Shown: piece after piece, positions 27,305 through 36,203 of the stretch
Layout: every line of letters begins with the position of its first letter
Numbering within the stretch: position 1 is the stretch's first letter
From: Desulfoscipio geothermicus
GTDB taxonomy: Bacteria > Bacillota > Desulfotomaculia > Desulfotomaculales > Desulfallaceae
Assembly (NCBI GenBank): GCA_016841205.1
Contig: JAENZP010000008.1
Location: forward strand, 101,038-165,037
Length of the DNA stretch: 64,000 nucleotides
Direction: 5' to 3'
The notes under the pieces: generated by a model
Databases searched by the model: none
Seen by the model: only the letters and a program-made list of their open reading frames with translations
What the model was told of the DNA's origin: nothing
Program-made: the position numbers and the translations under genes

Positions 27305-28615
27305 ATGTTTTTAAAGATGTTAAACTACCTGTATGGCTACGTTACTATTACGCTTCCCGAGGAATACCTGGAGAAGTTTATAAATATGGCGACCACCCGG
27401 GGTATTTACCTTTGGGGAATCGCCAATGCGTTCGGAAACCGGGTGGCCCTAAATGTGCGGTTAAGGGATGTACAACCTTTGCGTCATATAGCCCGCATGA
27501 CTCGTTGTCGTTTCCATATTGTCGCTCGATCCGGCTTGCCTTTCTTTATAGGCAGGTTACGGCGCCGGCAGGCATTGCTGGGAGGCGCACTGTTTTTTGT
27601 TATTATGCTCTATGCGCTATCATCTTTTATTTGGGTTATTGATATAACAGGTAATAGATTAATTAGTGAAGCTAAGATCGCTGGGGTTGCCCGGCAAGCT
27701 GGGTTGTATCGCGGGGTGCCCAAGTGGTCCGTGGACACGGCTGAGCTGGAAAAATCCATTATGCAGCAGGTGAACGGTTTGGCCTGGGTGGGCGTGACCG
27801 TAGATGGGACAAGGTTAGAGATAAAAGTAGTAGAAAAAGTGCTGCCGCCGGACAATGGCGCGCAGTTGGTGGATATAGTGGCTCAAAAAGACGGCCTAAT
27901 TAAAGAAATTCTGGTTTTATCCGGTCATCCACTGGTTCAAGAAGGGGATACCGTTACCGGTGGGCAAGTTTTAATATCAGCGGCTATACCGCCCCTTAAA
28001 ATTGAAGAAGAGGACAAAAACAATGCTGATGCTGTGGAAAAGGACGAGCACCAGTTGCCTGTGCAGTATGTTCACGCCCGGGGTATTGTCCGTGCTCGCA
28101 TATGGTATGATGGTTACGATGAAGTAAAATTGAAGGAACAGGTAAAGAGGCCCACCGGGCAGGAAATTACCAAACTTTGCATGAAAATCGGGTGTAAGGA
28201 AATAATTTTAATGGGTCCCCGCCAAGTGCCGTATGCACACTATGTTAAGCATACGGATGTTAAAAGGTTGCCAACATGGAGGAATATTAATGTACCCGTC
28301 GAATTTATTACGGTTAAATATATAGAACAGAAAATTTATAACAATATATTAAGTCGGGCTGAGGCCCGCCGTTTGGCTGGAAACCAGACGATGGATAAAT
28401 TACGCTTACAAATACCTGATAATGCTAAAATATTGAAAACGCAACTGAGGGAAGTTAAAACTGTAAGTGAAGAGCCTATAGTTCGTGTTCGGGTAACAGT
28501 GGAAACGTTAGAGGAAATAGGCTTAGAAAAACCTCATCGGTCAGATGGAGGAGGTAATGGTATAGTTGACGGAAAAGATGGAAGCCCGAGTAATGGAAAC
28601 CAGAATAATACTTGA
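27305..28615 (+). CDS. yqfD: Sporulation protein YqfD
   Basis: YqfD is a membrane protein made during sporulation, next to YqfC in most spore formers. The sequence has an N-terminal cytoplasmic part with R-C-R-F-H-I-V-A-R, one strong membrane segment (about residues 93-115), and a long extracytoplasmic domain with N-G-L-A-W-V-G-V-T-V-D-G-T. ATG 27305 follows a G-rich ribosome site 12 bases after yqfC. The C-terminus is low-complexity (G-G-G-N-G ... N-Q-N-N-T) and overlaps the phoH start. Confidence 0.92.
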   Translation: MFLKMLNYLYGYVTITLPEEYLEKFINMATTRGIYLWGIANAFGNRVALNVRLRDVQPLRHIARMTRCRFHIVARSGLPFFIGRLRRRQALLGGALFFVIMLYALSSFIWVIDITGNRLISEAKIAGVARQAGLYRGVPKWSVDTAELEKSIMQQVNGLAWVGVTVDGTRLEIKVVEKVLPPDNGAQLVDIVAQKDGLIKEILVLSGHPLVQEGDTVTGGQVLISAAIPPLKIEEEDKNNADAVEKDEHQLPVQYVHARGIVRARIWYDGYDEVKLKEQVKRPTGQEITKLCMKIGCKEIILMGPRQVPYAHYVKHTDVKRLPTWRNINVPVEFITVKYIEQKIYNNILSRAEARRLAGNQTMDKLRLQIPDNAKILKTQLREVKTVSEEPIVRVRVTVETLEEIGLEKPHRSDGGGNGIVDGKDGSPSNGNQNNT

Positions 28616-29552
28616 TGATATTGGCGCTGCTGCAGAAATATTTGGCAAACATGATGAAAACCTGTCTTTGCTGGAAAACTCACTGGGTGTGAAAATGGTG
28701 GCCCGGGGTGAGGATCTGGTCATTATGGGGCAGCAGAAGCAGGTTGAAAAAACACGAGAGATTATCGAGCAGTTGCAGGCCTATTATCAGGCCGGCAATC
28801 GATTGACCAGACACGAGATTAATTATGCCATTAAATCCGTAAATTCCGGTAATGGCGGGGCATTGGTGGGCCTAGCCCGTGATGTGGTGTTGGTTACAGC
28901 CCGGGGTAAAAAAATCAAGCCCAAAACAGTTGGCCAGCAGCAGTATATAGAAAAGCTGCATAAGCAGGATGTGGTATTTGCTCTGGGACCGGCTGGAACC
29001 GGAAAAACATATCTGGCGGTGGTGATGGCCGTTAGGGCGCTGCGTAATCGGGCTGTAAACAGAATTGTGCTGACCAGGCCGGCGGTGGAGGCGGGTGAAA
29101 AACTGGGCTTTTTGCCTGGCGATCTGCAGGAAAAGGTGGATCCTTACCTGCGGCCGTTATATGACAGCCTTTATGATGTGCTGGGTGCTGAAAATACCCA
29201 GAAATATTTAGAGCGACAGGTAATTGAAATTGCTCCCCTGGCTTACATGCGTGGTAGGACGCTGGATGATTCCTTTGTAATTTTAGACGAAGCGCAAAAT
29301 ACTACCCCCGAGCAAATGAAAATGTTCCTTACCAGACTGGGTTTCGGGTCCCGGGCGGTAATCACCGGCGACGAAACCCAGGTGGATCTGCCCAGGGGAC
29401 AACAATCTGGATTGGTTCATGCCCGCCGGGTGTTGGATGGTATTGAAGGAATAGCCTTTCATCACTTTACTGGTGAAGATATTGTCAGACACCCTCTGGT
29501 GCAGCAAATTGTCCGGGCCTATGAAGAAAAAGGTACTTTGGCGGAAAACTGA
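28566..29552 (+). CDS. phoH: PhoH-like ATPase
   Basis: The protein has a KH-like N-terminal region and a P-loop ATPase domain with A-L-G-P-A-G-T-G-K-T-Y-L near residue 140. The Walker B segment is F-V-I-L-D-E-A-Q-N-T-T, and G-D-E-T-Q-V-D-L-P follows. PhoH proteins are linked to RNA metabolism and often lie beside ybeY and era, as here. The start is uncertain among TTG 28566, ATG 28578 and ATG 28593. GGAGGAGGT at about 28545 best suits the first. All choices overlap or touch the end of yqfD. Confidence 0.93.
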   Translation: MTEKMEARVMETRIILDDIGAAAEIFGKHDENLSLLENSLGVKMVARGEDLVIMGQQKQVEKTREIIEQLQAYYQAGNRLTRHEINYAIKSVNSGNGGALVGLARDVVLVTARGKKIKPKTVGQQQYIEKLHKQDVVFALGPAGTGKTYLAVVMAVRALRNRAVNRIVLTRPAVEAGEKLGFLPGDLQEKVDPYLRPLYDSLYDVLGAENTQKYLERQVIEIAPLAYMRGRTLDDSFVILDEAQNTTPEQMKMFLTRLGFGSRAVITGDETQVDLPRGQQSGLVHARRVLDGIEGIAFHHFTGEDIVRHPLVQQIVRAYEEKGTLAEN

Positions 29553-29564
29553 GGTGTGATTTAA

Positions 29565-31748
29565 ATGCTTCCTCTGAGTACGGTAAAGGGAATACTTGCG
29601 GATAGTATCAACCGGTTGGTTGGCCAGCGCAAAGTGCGCAGGGGGCTGGCCGCTTGTTTATTTTTTGTACTGCTGACTTTAATTCTATCCGTAGAGTTTA
29701 TGCCCCAGCAGGTTAACCTGCTGGTAGGGCAGGTTTCGCCTACCAACGTTTTTGCCCCGCGCAGTATTACATTTCAGGATAAGGTTAAAACCGAGGAGGC
29801 CCGAAATATAGCGGCCAATCAGGTGGAACAACAGTATATCATCGATCCGCAGGTGAGTGTGGATGTACAGCAAAATATATCTACGCTGGTAAATATTATT
29901 GATGACATACAATCTAATCCTGAGCTTGATGAAAGCGAGAGAATAGCACAGCTCAAAAGTAAAATACCGTTTATTCTGCCCACCGATGTTTTAAAAACGC
30001 TGGCCCAGCCCGATCCTAACAGCCTGGAGCAGGTGGGGAACAGTCTTACTACCATGGTTGCCCGAGCCATGGAAGCCATGGACGGCGTAACCCAGGAAAA
30101 TACTAAAGACGTGGAAAATACGCTGGTGGATGAGGTTAATAATCTGCAGTTAAATAACTCCTATAAAACACTGGCGTCGGAAATGGTGCGCTATTATTTA
30201 CGTCCCAATAAATTTTTGGATATTGAGAAAACCCAGCGCTTACAGGAGGCAGCTCGGGAGGCTGTGCCCCCGATAATGGTAGCTATAAAAGAAAGGGAAA
30301 AAATTATTGGCGTGGGGGAAATAGTTACCGAAGAGCATATCGCTAAATTAGAGGCGTTGGGGCTATCCCGTTCTATTCTACCGGTTTCTTCTATTCTGGG
30401 CTCGGCTTTGCTGATAGCCTTGTTGATGTGTGTAGTGCTTTTTTACCTTTATCAGCAGAATAGGGAAATATTCAATCATGCCGGTTATTTATACCTGATG
30501 GGTATCATAGTGTTGGGTGTACTGGGCGTATCCAAGGCTATAATGGCAATTAATATCACCCCTTGGCCTCAATTCGGGGCTCTCCTGGCATACGTTGCCC
30601 CCGTGGCGACGGCGGGAATGCTCATAGCTATTTTGTTGGATTCTCGCCTGGCCGTATTGGTGGTGGCAATTATCAGTTTTTTGGTGGGTCTGATGACCGG
30701 CGGCCAGATGCGGTTTGCTGTGGTTGCCTTTATCGGCGGTTTTACGGGCGTTTACGGGGTGAGCAAGCTCAGCCAGCGGGGTGATATGGCCCGGGCTGGT
30801 TTTTATACTGGAGCAGCCAATGTAGCTGCTATTTTTGCTATGGGGTTAGTTGGGGATACGCCCATTGGATTACTGGTTATCTCAAGCCTGATATTAGGCA
30901 CTATCAATGGCATATTATCTTCTATTTTGACCAACGGTGCTATACCCTACCTGGAAAGTGCCTTTGGCATCACTTCCTCAGTGCGCCTCTTGGAGTTGTC
31001 CAACCCGAGTAACCCGCTTCTACGCCGCTTGCAAATTGAAGCGCCGGGCACCTATCACCATAGTTTGCTGGTGGGTAATTTGGCGGAAGCGGCCGCAGAC
31101 GCTGTGGGGGGAGATACCCTTTTGGTGCGGGTGGCGGCCTACTATCATGATATTGGTAAAATGAAGCGGCCTGTCTTCTTTATAGAAAACCAGATGGGTG
31201 GGGAAAACCCCCATGATAAAATAGCGGCCTCCTTGAGTACCTTGATTTTAACTTCCCATGTCAAAGACGGGGTGGAACTGGCTCGTGAGCAGAAACTGCC
31301 TAAGGGCATTATTGAAATAATTGAGCAGCATCATGGCCATAGTATGTGTAGTTTCTTCTATCAAAAGGCCTTGGAGAATAATAAGAATGAAAGCGTAAAC
31401 GAGGATGATTTCAGGTACGAAGGTCCAAAGCCGCAAACTAAAGAAGCAGCCATTGTGATGCTTGCCGATGCGGTTGAGGCAGCGACTCGCTCTATGCAAA
31501 ACCGTACTTCCGGCCGGGTGGAAGGTATGGTACATAGAATTATCAAGGACAAGCTTATGGACGGGCAGTTGGCTGAATGTGACCTTACAATGAAGGATCT
31601 GAACATTATTGCCGGTGCATTCATCAGAGTGCTGTCAGGGATATTCCACAGCAGGATAGAGTACCCTGATATGACTAAGGAAATAGAGAGTAGAAAAAAT
31701 AAACGTGCCGGTATACGTAAACAATCTGCAGGAAAAGGAGCCGGTTGA
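29565..31748 (+). CDS. YqfF/PgpH, 7TM receptor with HD phosphohydrolase domain
   Basis: The 727-residue protein has one N-terminal membrane segment, an extracellular domain of about 230 residues, seven membrane helices (about 275-475), and a cytoplasmic HD domain. The HD domain shows Y-H-H-S-L-L-V-G-N-L-A-E near residue 500 and Y-Y-H-D-I-G-K near residue 525. The Listeria homologue PgpH degrades cyclic di-AMP. The domain order here is the same, so that activity is likely. It lies between phoH and ybeY as in Bacillus. Confidence 0.92.
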   Translation: MLPLSTVKGILADSINRLVGQRKVRRGLAACLFFVLLTLILSVEFMPQQVNLLVGQVSPTNVFAPRSITFQDKVKTEEARNIAANQVEQQYIIDPQVSVDVQQNISTLVNIIDDIQSNPELDESERIAQLKSKIPFILPTDVLKTLAQPDPNSLEQVGNSLTTMVARAMEAMDGVTQENTKDVENTLVDEVNNLQLNNSYKTLASEMVRYYLRPNKFLDIEKTQRLQEAAREAVPPIMVAIKEREKIIGVGEIVTEEHIAKLEALGLSRSILPVSSILGSALLIALLMCVVLFYLYQQNREIFNHAGYLYLMGIIVLGVLGVSKAIMAINITPWPQFGALLAYVAPVATAGMLIAILLDSRLAVLVVAIISFLVGLMTGGQMRFAVVAFIGGFTGVYGVSKLSQRGDMARAGFYTGAANVAAIFAMGLVGDTPIGLLVISSLILGTINGILSSILTNGAIPYLESAFGITSSVRLLELSNPSNPLLRRLQIEAPGTYHHSLLVGNLAEAAADAVGGDTLLVRVAAYYHDIGKMKRPVFFIENQMGGENPHDKIAASLSTLILTSHVKDGVELAREQKLPKGIIEIIEQHHGHSMCSFFYQKALENNKNESVNEDDFRYEGPKPQTKEAAIVMLADAVEAATRSMQNRTSGRVEGMVHRIIKDKLMDGQLAECDLTMKDLNIIAGAFIRVLSGIFHSRIEYPDMTKEIESRKNKRAGIRKQSAGKGAG

Positions 31749-31794
31749 TACCTATCGTATGTAACCTAGGTGCCAGAGAGGAGCAAGAATAAAC

Positions 31795-32271
31795 GTGTCG
31801 GTACTTGTAAGCAATCTGCAGGAAAAAATACCGGTCGATTACGATCTGGATGAGCTGCTCACCCGGGTGGTGGTACAGGCGCTCGGCGGGCATGATGTAC
31901 CCGAAAATACCGAAGTAAGCATAGTGTTTGTGGACGACGATTATATAGCCGGCCTGAACCAGCAATACCGAGGTATTGAAGGTCCTACGGACGTGCTCAG
32001 CTTTGCTATGCTGGAGGGTCCAGCCATGCCCGGGGATGAAGACGAACCTATGCTGGGCGATGTGGTAATTTCTTTGGAAACCGCCCAGCGCCAGGCAGTG
32101 GAATATGGCCACAGCTTCACCAGGGAAGTGGCCTACCTAACTATACATGGAGTCCTACACTTACTGGGCTATGACCACCAAACTCCGCCGGACAAACAAA
32201 AAATGCGCAACCAGGAAGAAAGTATTCTAACCCGAGCAGGCCTCTCCGCCTTCGTTGATTCAGGGTATTAA
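31795..32271 (+). CDS. ybeY: Endoribonuclease YbeY
   Basis: YbeY is a metal-dependent RNase needed for 16S rRNA 3' end maturation and ribosome quality control. The zinc motif H-G-V-L-H-L-L-G-Y-D-H is present near residue 120, and G-P-T-D-V-L-S-F-A lies in the middle. The start is GTG behind GAGAGGAG. The length of 158 residues is normal. Confidence 0.95.
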   Translation: MSVLVSNLQEKIPVDYDLDELLTRVVVQALGGHDVPENTEVSIVFVDDDYIAGLNQQYRGIEGPTDVLSFAMLEGPAMPGDEDEPMLGDVVISLETAQRQAVEYGHSFTREVAYLTIHGVLHLLGYDHQTPPDKQKMRNQEESILTRAGLSAFVDSGY

Positions 32272-32309
32272 GAACTGGTGTTGGTATTTTCCGGAAGAGG
32301 TGATGACTG

Positions 32310-32669
32310 GTGCTTCGCCTAATGCGTAGCTTTCAGTGGGCCATATGCGGGATTGGTTATACTATAAGAACACAGCTAAACATGAAAATTCATCTGCTGG
32401 CGGCAGTCCTGGTGATTGCTGTCAGCCTGTTTTTAAAAATGCCGCCGGGAGAGCTCGCCATGCTTTCCATAACTATTTTTATGGTACTTGCTGCGGAAAT
32501 GTTTAACACCGCCCTTGAAACAGTAGTGGATCTGGTGTCTCCAGAGCGCCATGCGCTGGCCAGAATTGCCAAAGATGTGGCTGCCGGTGCAGTTTTGGTT
32601 ACCGCCTTAAATGCTTTGGTGGTGGCGTATTTACTAATTTGGCCCCGGTTTTGGGATTTGGTGAGGTGA
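32310..32669 (+). CDS. dgkA: Diacylglycerol/undecaprenol kinase family protein
   Basis: The 119-residue membrane protein has three helices. The signature A-E-M-F-N-T-A-L-E-T-V-V-D-L is present near residue 62, and A-K-D-V-A-A-G-A-V-L follows at about residue 88. Gram-positive members phosphorylate undecaprenol to feed the cell-wall lipid carrier rather than diacylglycerol. It starts at GTG after GGAAGAGG and is 4 bases from cdd, so co-translation is likely. Confidence 0.9.
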   Translation: MLRLMRSFQWAICGIGYTIRTQLNMKIHLLAAVLVIAVSLFLKMPPGELAMLSITIFMVLAAEMFNTALETVVDLVSPERHALARIAKDVAAGAVLVTALNALVVAYLLIWPRFWDLVR

Positions 32670-32673
32670 TCGA

Positions 32674-33066
32674 ATGAAACCGGAAAAATTGATTGCTTTG
32701 GCCTTGGCGGCCAGGCAAAACGCCTATGCACCCTACTCAGGCTTTGCGGTAGGCGCGGCGCTTTTGGCCAGCGGAGGCGAAGTATATACCGGGTGCAACG
32801 TGGAAAACTCATCCTATGGGCTTACAATCTGCGCTGAACGGGTAGCGTTGTTTACCGCTGTAGCCCGGGGGGAACGCAAATTCACTGCGCTGGCGGTGGT
32901 GGCTGGTACAGAAGAATACTGCAGTCCCTGCGGGGCTTGCCTCCAGGTACTGGCTGAATTTGGCGGCGACATTAAAGTATACTTGGCCAACCGGCATGGT
33001 GCCTACCGGGAAACCACAGTTGCCGAACTGCTGCCGGTGGCTTTTTCACTGAACGCCAACGCTTAA
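32674..33066 (+). CDS. cdd: Cytidine deaminase
   Basis: Cdd converts cytidine and deoxycytidine to uridine forms in pyrimidine salvage. Zinc ligands and the catalytic Glu are visible in G-C-N-V-E-N-S-S-Y-G-L-T-I-C-A-E-R (about residues 46-62) and in S-P-C-G-A-C-L-Q-V-L (about 88-97). It has the normal length of 130 residues and is followed after 24 bases by era. Confidence 0.95.
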   Translation: MKPEKLIALALAARQNAYAPYSGFAVGAALLASGGEVYTGCNVENSSYGLTICAERVALFTAVARGERKFTALAVVAGTEEYCSPCGACLQVLAEFGGDIKVYLANRHGAYRETTVAELLPVAFSLNANA

Positions 33067-33090
33067 GTACAATGAAAGGAACGGCAAAAT

Positions 33091-33987
33091 ATGCATGATC
33101 CAGTTTTTAAATCAGGTTTCGTAACTATTGTGGGACGAACTAATGTGGGTAAATCCACTTTGCTGAACAGTATGTTGGGTCAGAAGTTAACCATCATGTC
33201 CGATAAACCGCAAACAACCCGTCATAAAATACAATGCGTGCTTACCGGCTCAGACTACCAGGCCGTTTTCATCGATACTCCGGGTATCCACAAGCCCAAA
33301 CATAAATTGGGTGAACATATGGTGGATTTAGCCTTGAATACCCTGCGGGAAGTAGATGTGGTGCTGTTGCTGGTGGAAGCGGCCATGCCCGGTCCGGGGG
33401 ACCGTTACATGCTGGAACAGTTGAAAAAGGTGAATGGTCCGGTGCTGCTGGCAGTTAATAAAATTGACCTGGTTAAGCCGGATAATTTGATGCCCATTAT
33501 TGCAGCTTTCCAACAAGCCGGTAGTTTTGCTGAGATTGTGCCTGTTTCGGCGCTTACCGGGGACAACGTGCAGCGTCTCCGGCAAGTAATTATCAATTAT
33601 CTACCGGAAGGGCCCAAGTACTACCCCGACGAAATGGTGGTGGATCGGCCTGAGCGATTTATTATGGCCGAGCTGATCAGGGAAAAGGTGTTACACTTGA
33701 CCAGTCAGGAAGTGCCGCACTCCGTAGCAGTGGTATTGGAAGATGTTGAACAAAGGTCCCAGGACATGGTGGCAGTTCGGGCAGTTATTTACACTGAGCG
33801 GGAGAGCCAAAAGGGTATATTAATCGGCAAGGGCGGCCGTATGCTTAAAGAAGTGGGACAACAGGCACGCCAAGAGATAGAAGCGCTGTTGGGTTCGCGG
33901 ATTTTCCTGGAACTGAGGGTCAAGGTGAAAAAAGACTGGCGTAATAGGGATATAGACATGCGGAATTTTGGATTGCTGGAGGAATAA
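33091..33987 (+). CDS. era: GTPase Era
   Basis: Era binds the 3' end of 16S rRNA and assists 30S maturation. GTPase motifs G-R-T-N-V-G-K-S-T-L (about residues 13-22), D-T-P-G-I-H-K-P, and N-K-I-D are all present. The C-terminal KH domain has I-L-I-G-K-G-G-R-M-L-K. At 298 residues it is full length. It closes the yqfC-era cluster; an M-box follows. Confidence 0.97.
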   Translation: MHDPVFKSGFVTIVGRTNVGKSTLLNSMLGQKLTIMSDKPQTTRHKIQCVLTGSDYQAVFIDTPGIHKPKHKLGEHMVDLALNTLREVDVVLLLVEAAMPGPGDRYMLEQLKKVNGPVLLAVNKIDLVKPDNLMPIIAAFQQAGSFAEIVPVSALTGDNVQRLRQVIINYLPEGPKYYPDEMVVDRPERFIMAELIREKVLHLTSQEVPHSVAVVLEDVEQRSQDMVAVRAVIYTERESQKGILIGKGGRMLKEVGQQARQEIEALLGSRIFLELRVKVKKDWRNRDIDMRNFGLLEE

Positions 33988-34050
33988 ATTTTTTTGACAA
34001 TGATACATGAAAGTAATAATATGTATTAGGAATTATAATTAAATACTGTT

Positions 34051-34204
34051 CTTCGTTAGGTGAGGCTACTATACAGACACAAGCCACTGCCCGGAAATGT
34101 CGAGAGACAGTAACGGGTTAACAGGTATTACCGAATTAAGGTTTTACTTAATGTGGCTGAGATTACTCTCTAGCTGTATAGAGCTAAAACTTGCACGAAT
34201 GAAG
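34051..34204 (+). ncRNA. M-box (ykoK) magnesium riboswitch
   Basis: The sequence matches the M-box core well: CTTCGTTAGGTGAGGCT at the 5' end, CCACTGCCCGGAAATGTCGA with GAGACA after it, and a closing ...CGAATGAAG at the 3' end. M-boxes sense Mg2+ and lower expression of Mg2+ transporters. The following gene is corA, as expected. A downstream hairpin around AAGGC ... GCCTTTT (about 34205-34262) may be its terminator. Confidence 0.93.
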
Positions 34205-34279
34205 AAGGCGCATGTTGTTATTGGTCTTCATTATTATACTGAAGGCCTTTTAAATTGTTTCCGAAAGGGGGTAACCTGC

Positions 34280-34381
34280 ATGGAAGAATCTCCTCACCGA
34301 CGAAGTTTAGCTGTTCATAATTATTTAAAACTGCATAACTTCCGTGGAGGTGACCCGCATGATCAAAACTTATTTCTATGA
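34280..34381 (+). CDS. Possible 33-residue leader peptide overlapping the corA start
   Basis: An ATG at 34280 stands eight bases after GAAAGGGGG and opens a 33-codon frame. The frame ends at 34381, 22 bases past the corA start codon and in another frame. The peptide has a Pro codon and Arg-Arg pair early (E-E-S-P-H-R-R-S). Leader peptides control some Mg2+ transporter genes (for example mgtL in Salmonella). Whether this one does, or is translated at all, is unknown. Confidence 0.3.
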   Translation: MEESPHRRSLAVHNYLKLHNFRGGDPHDQNLFL

Positions 34382-35333
34382 TGCAACCCGGAAAGAGTTA
34401 GTTCATGATGTGGATTTGACTCAAAAGGATTTAATTCAACATGAAGATGATTTACTATGGGTGGATTTGTATGACTTTCAAAATGAACGCGAACTTAATT
34501 ATCTAGCTGATATCTTTGATTTTCACTACCTTGCGGTGGAGGACTGTATGCAAAAGAGTCCCCGGGCTAAGATGGACGCTTATGATAAATATTATTTTTT
34601 TACGCTGCATGCCCTGCGCTATAAGGAAGATAGCGACGAAGAAATCATGTTGGAGCAGCTTAGCATGTTTTTGAGTTCCAATTATGTTGTGACCGTACAC
34701 CGAAGAACGCTACCTACCCTGGGCCGTATGGCCAGGGAGTGTCTATCCAACAGAACTAAGTATATGAATCAAGGTTCCGACATGTTTTTGTACCACATTC
34801 TGGATGGTATTACAGACGAGTATTTTCCTATTCTAGATCGCATAGATCAGCGGGTTGATGAACTTGAGGATCAGTTGTACGAGCAGACCAATAAGGAGAT
34901 TACTGAGGAATTTATGGCCTTAAAAAGGACGATTCTTTCCATGCGCAGGGCTATTTTACCGCAAAAAAGGATGCTATCCGGCCTGAATGGTCAGTTAGTG
35001 GTCCAGATTTCCAAAGAAAGCGAACCGTATTATCTGGATCTGGTGGATCATATTGAGCGAATTATCGACTCCATTGAGGGCTTTCGAGATCTGCTGGACG
35101 GTGCCCTGGAGACTTATTATTCTATTATTAGTGCCCGGACCAACGAATCCATCCGCGTACTTGCCGTTATATCGTTTATTTTCATGCCCCTGACCTTTGT
35201 CACCGGATTCTTCGGCATGAACGTGCCGTTACCCGAGCAAGAAAGTATATGGTCCACCATTGCCATTGCCGCGGGGCTAACGGGTGTGACGGGGTGGATG
35301 TTCTTCGTATTTAAAATGAAAAAATGGATATAG
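34359..35333 (+). CDS. corA: CorA-family magnesium/divalent cation transporter
   Basis: CorA forms a pentameric Mg2+ channel. The cytoplasmic domain occupies the first 260 residues. Two C-terminal membrane helices flank the signature G-M-N-V (in F-F-G-M-N-V-P-L-P) near residue 290, and the protein ends with the usual basic K-M-K-K-W-I. ATG 34359 has GGAGGTG six bases upstream; an in-frame GTG at 34344 precedes that site. It is controlled by the M-box in its leader. Length is 324 residues. Confidence 0.95.
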   Translation: MIKTYFYDATRKELVHDVDLTQKDLIQHEDDLLWVDLYDFQNERELNYLADIFDFHYLAVEDCMQKSPRAKMDAYDKYYFFTLHALRYKEDSDEEIMLEQLSMFLSSNYVVTVHRRTLPTLGRMARECLSNRTKYMNQGSDMFLYHILDGITDEYFPILDRIDQRVDELEDQLYEQTNKEITEEFMALKRTILSMRRAILPQKRMLSGLNGQLVVQISKESEPYYLDLVDHIERIIDSIEGFRDLLDGALETYYSIISARTNESIRVLAVISFIFMPLTFVTGFFGMNVPLPEQESIWSTIAIAAGLTGVTGWMFFVFKMKKWI

Positions 35334-35347
35334 GAACTAAAGGATGT

Positions 35348-35409
35348 ACTTGTTTAAATACCCGATTGTCCTTATGACATGCGAGATTTAAGCAAGTTCG
35401 TCTTTTTTT
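35348..35409 (+). terminator. Rho-independent terminator after corA
   Basis: A 12-bp stem (ACTTGTTTAAAT with ATTTAAGCAAGT, one wobble pair) encloses a 26-base loop and is followed by a run of T at 35402-35409. Confidence 0.75.
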
Positions 35410-35462
35410 ATAACATTTTCTGATTGGAAACCGGATTTTCTTTTTTAGGAGGGTCTGGCTTT

Positions 35463-36017
35463 TTATAACCCTTCCCAACGGGAGACCAGGTCGTTTTCGA
35501 TACCTAACAAATCCAGCACTCTCCCCACGGTGTGTTGTACAATATCAGTAATAGTGGCGGGGCGGTAGTAAAATGCGGGTACAGGGGGCATGATGACCGC
35601 TCCTGCTCGTGCTAGCTTGAGCATGTTTTCTAAATGTATTTCATGCAGGGGTGTTTCCCCGGGCAGTAGTATTAAGCGGCGCTTTTCCTTTAAGGTGAAA
35701 TTGGCGGCTCGGCTGACCGGATTATTAGCGTAGCCGTTGGCGATTGCTGAAAGCGTTTTCATGCTGCAGGGAGCAATAACCATACCCGCGTGTCTGACGA
35801 TTCGCTGGATATGGTTCCGCTAGGTTATCGCATCGAAGACACGGAATGCAAGATCGTTAATGTTACTGACTTGGTAGTTGGTTTCCAATTCAATGGTGTG
35901 CTGGGCCCAGTCACTTAGTACCAGATGGGTTTTTACACCAGTCCGTGCCAGTTCCCTTAACAATGTAATGCCGTACACCACCCCGGTGGCACCGGTTATT
36001 GCTACAACAATATTCAT
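35463..36017 (-). pseudogene. ubiX: UbiX-like flavin prenyltransferase, broken by two small indels
   Basis: UbiX adds a prenyl group to FMN to make the cofactor of UbiD-type decarboxylases. The N-terminal part (I-V-V-A-I-T-G-A-T-G-V-V-Y-G-I) starts at 36017 and the C-terminal part (G-M-V-I-A-P-C-S-M-K-T-L, ending M-P-P-V-P-A-F-Y-Y-R-P) runs to 35463. They are in the same frame but separated by a TAG at about 35820. Between the indels another frame reads P-S-G-T-I-S-S-E-S, which resembles the UbiX segment before F-R-x-x-G-M. One extra A and one missing T about 30 bases apart would explain this. No UbiD gene is nearby. Confidence 0.85.
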
Positions 36018-36203
36018 TCACTAAACCTTGCTTTTAGTTATTGACAACTCATTTTGGATTAATACTTCGAGGCCTTGTGGCGGGACGAATGAATATAGAT
36101 ATTTGTTGCCTTCTATGCAGTGTGCGCTCAAACGGCATGGTATAATTTTACATGAAACTAAAAAGTATCGCAATGAATTTTTAAGCGCAGCTGGGAGGAT
36201 AAC

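Noticed and set aside
34097..34279. Forward reading frame starting at 34097 and running toward corA
   Set aside because: Most of it lies inside the M-box RNA and has no ribosome site. Only the short part from 34280 has any support as a leader peptide.
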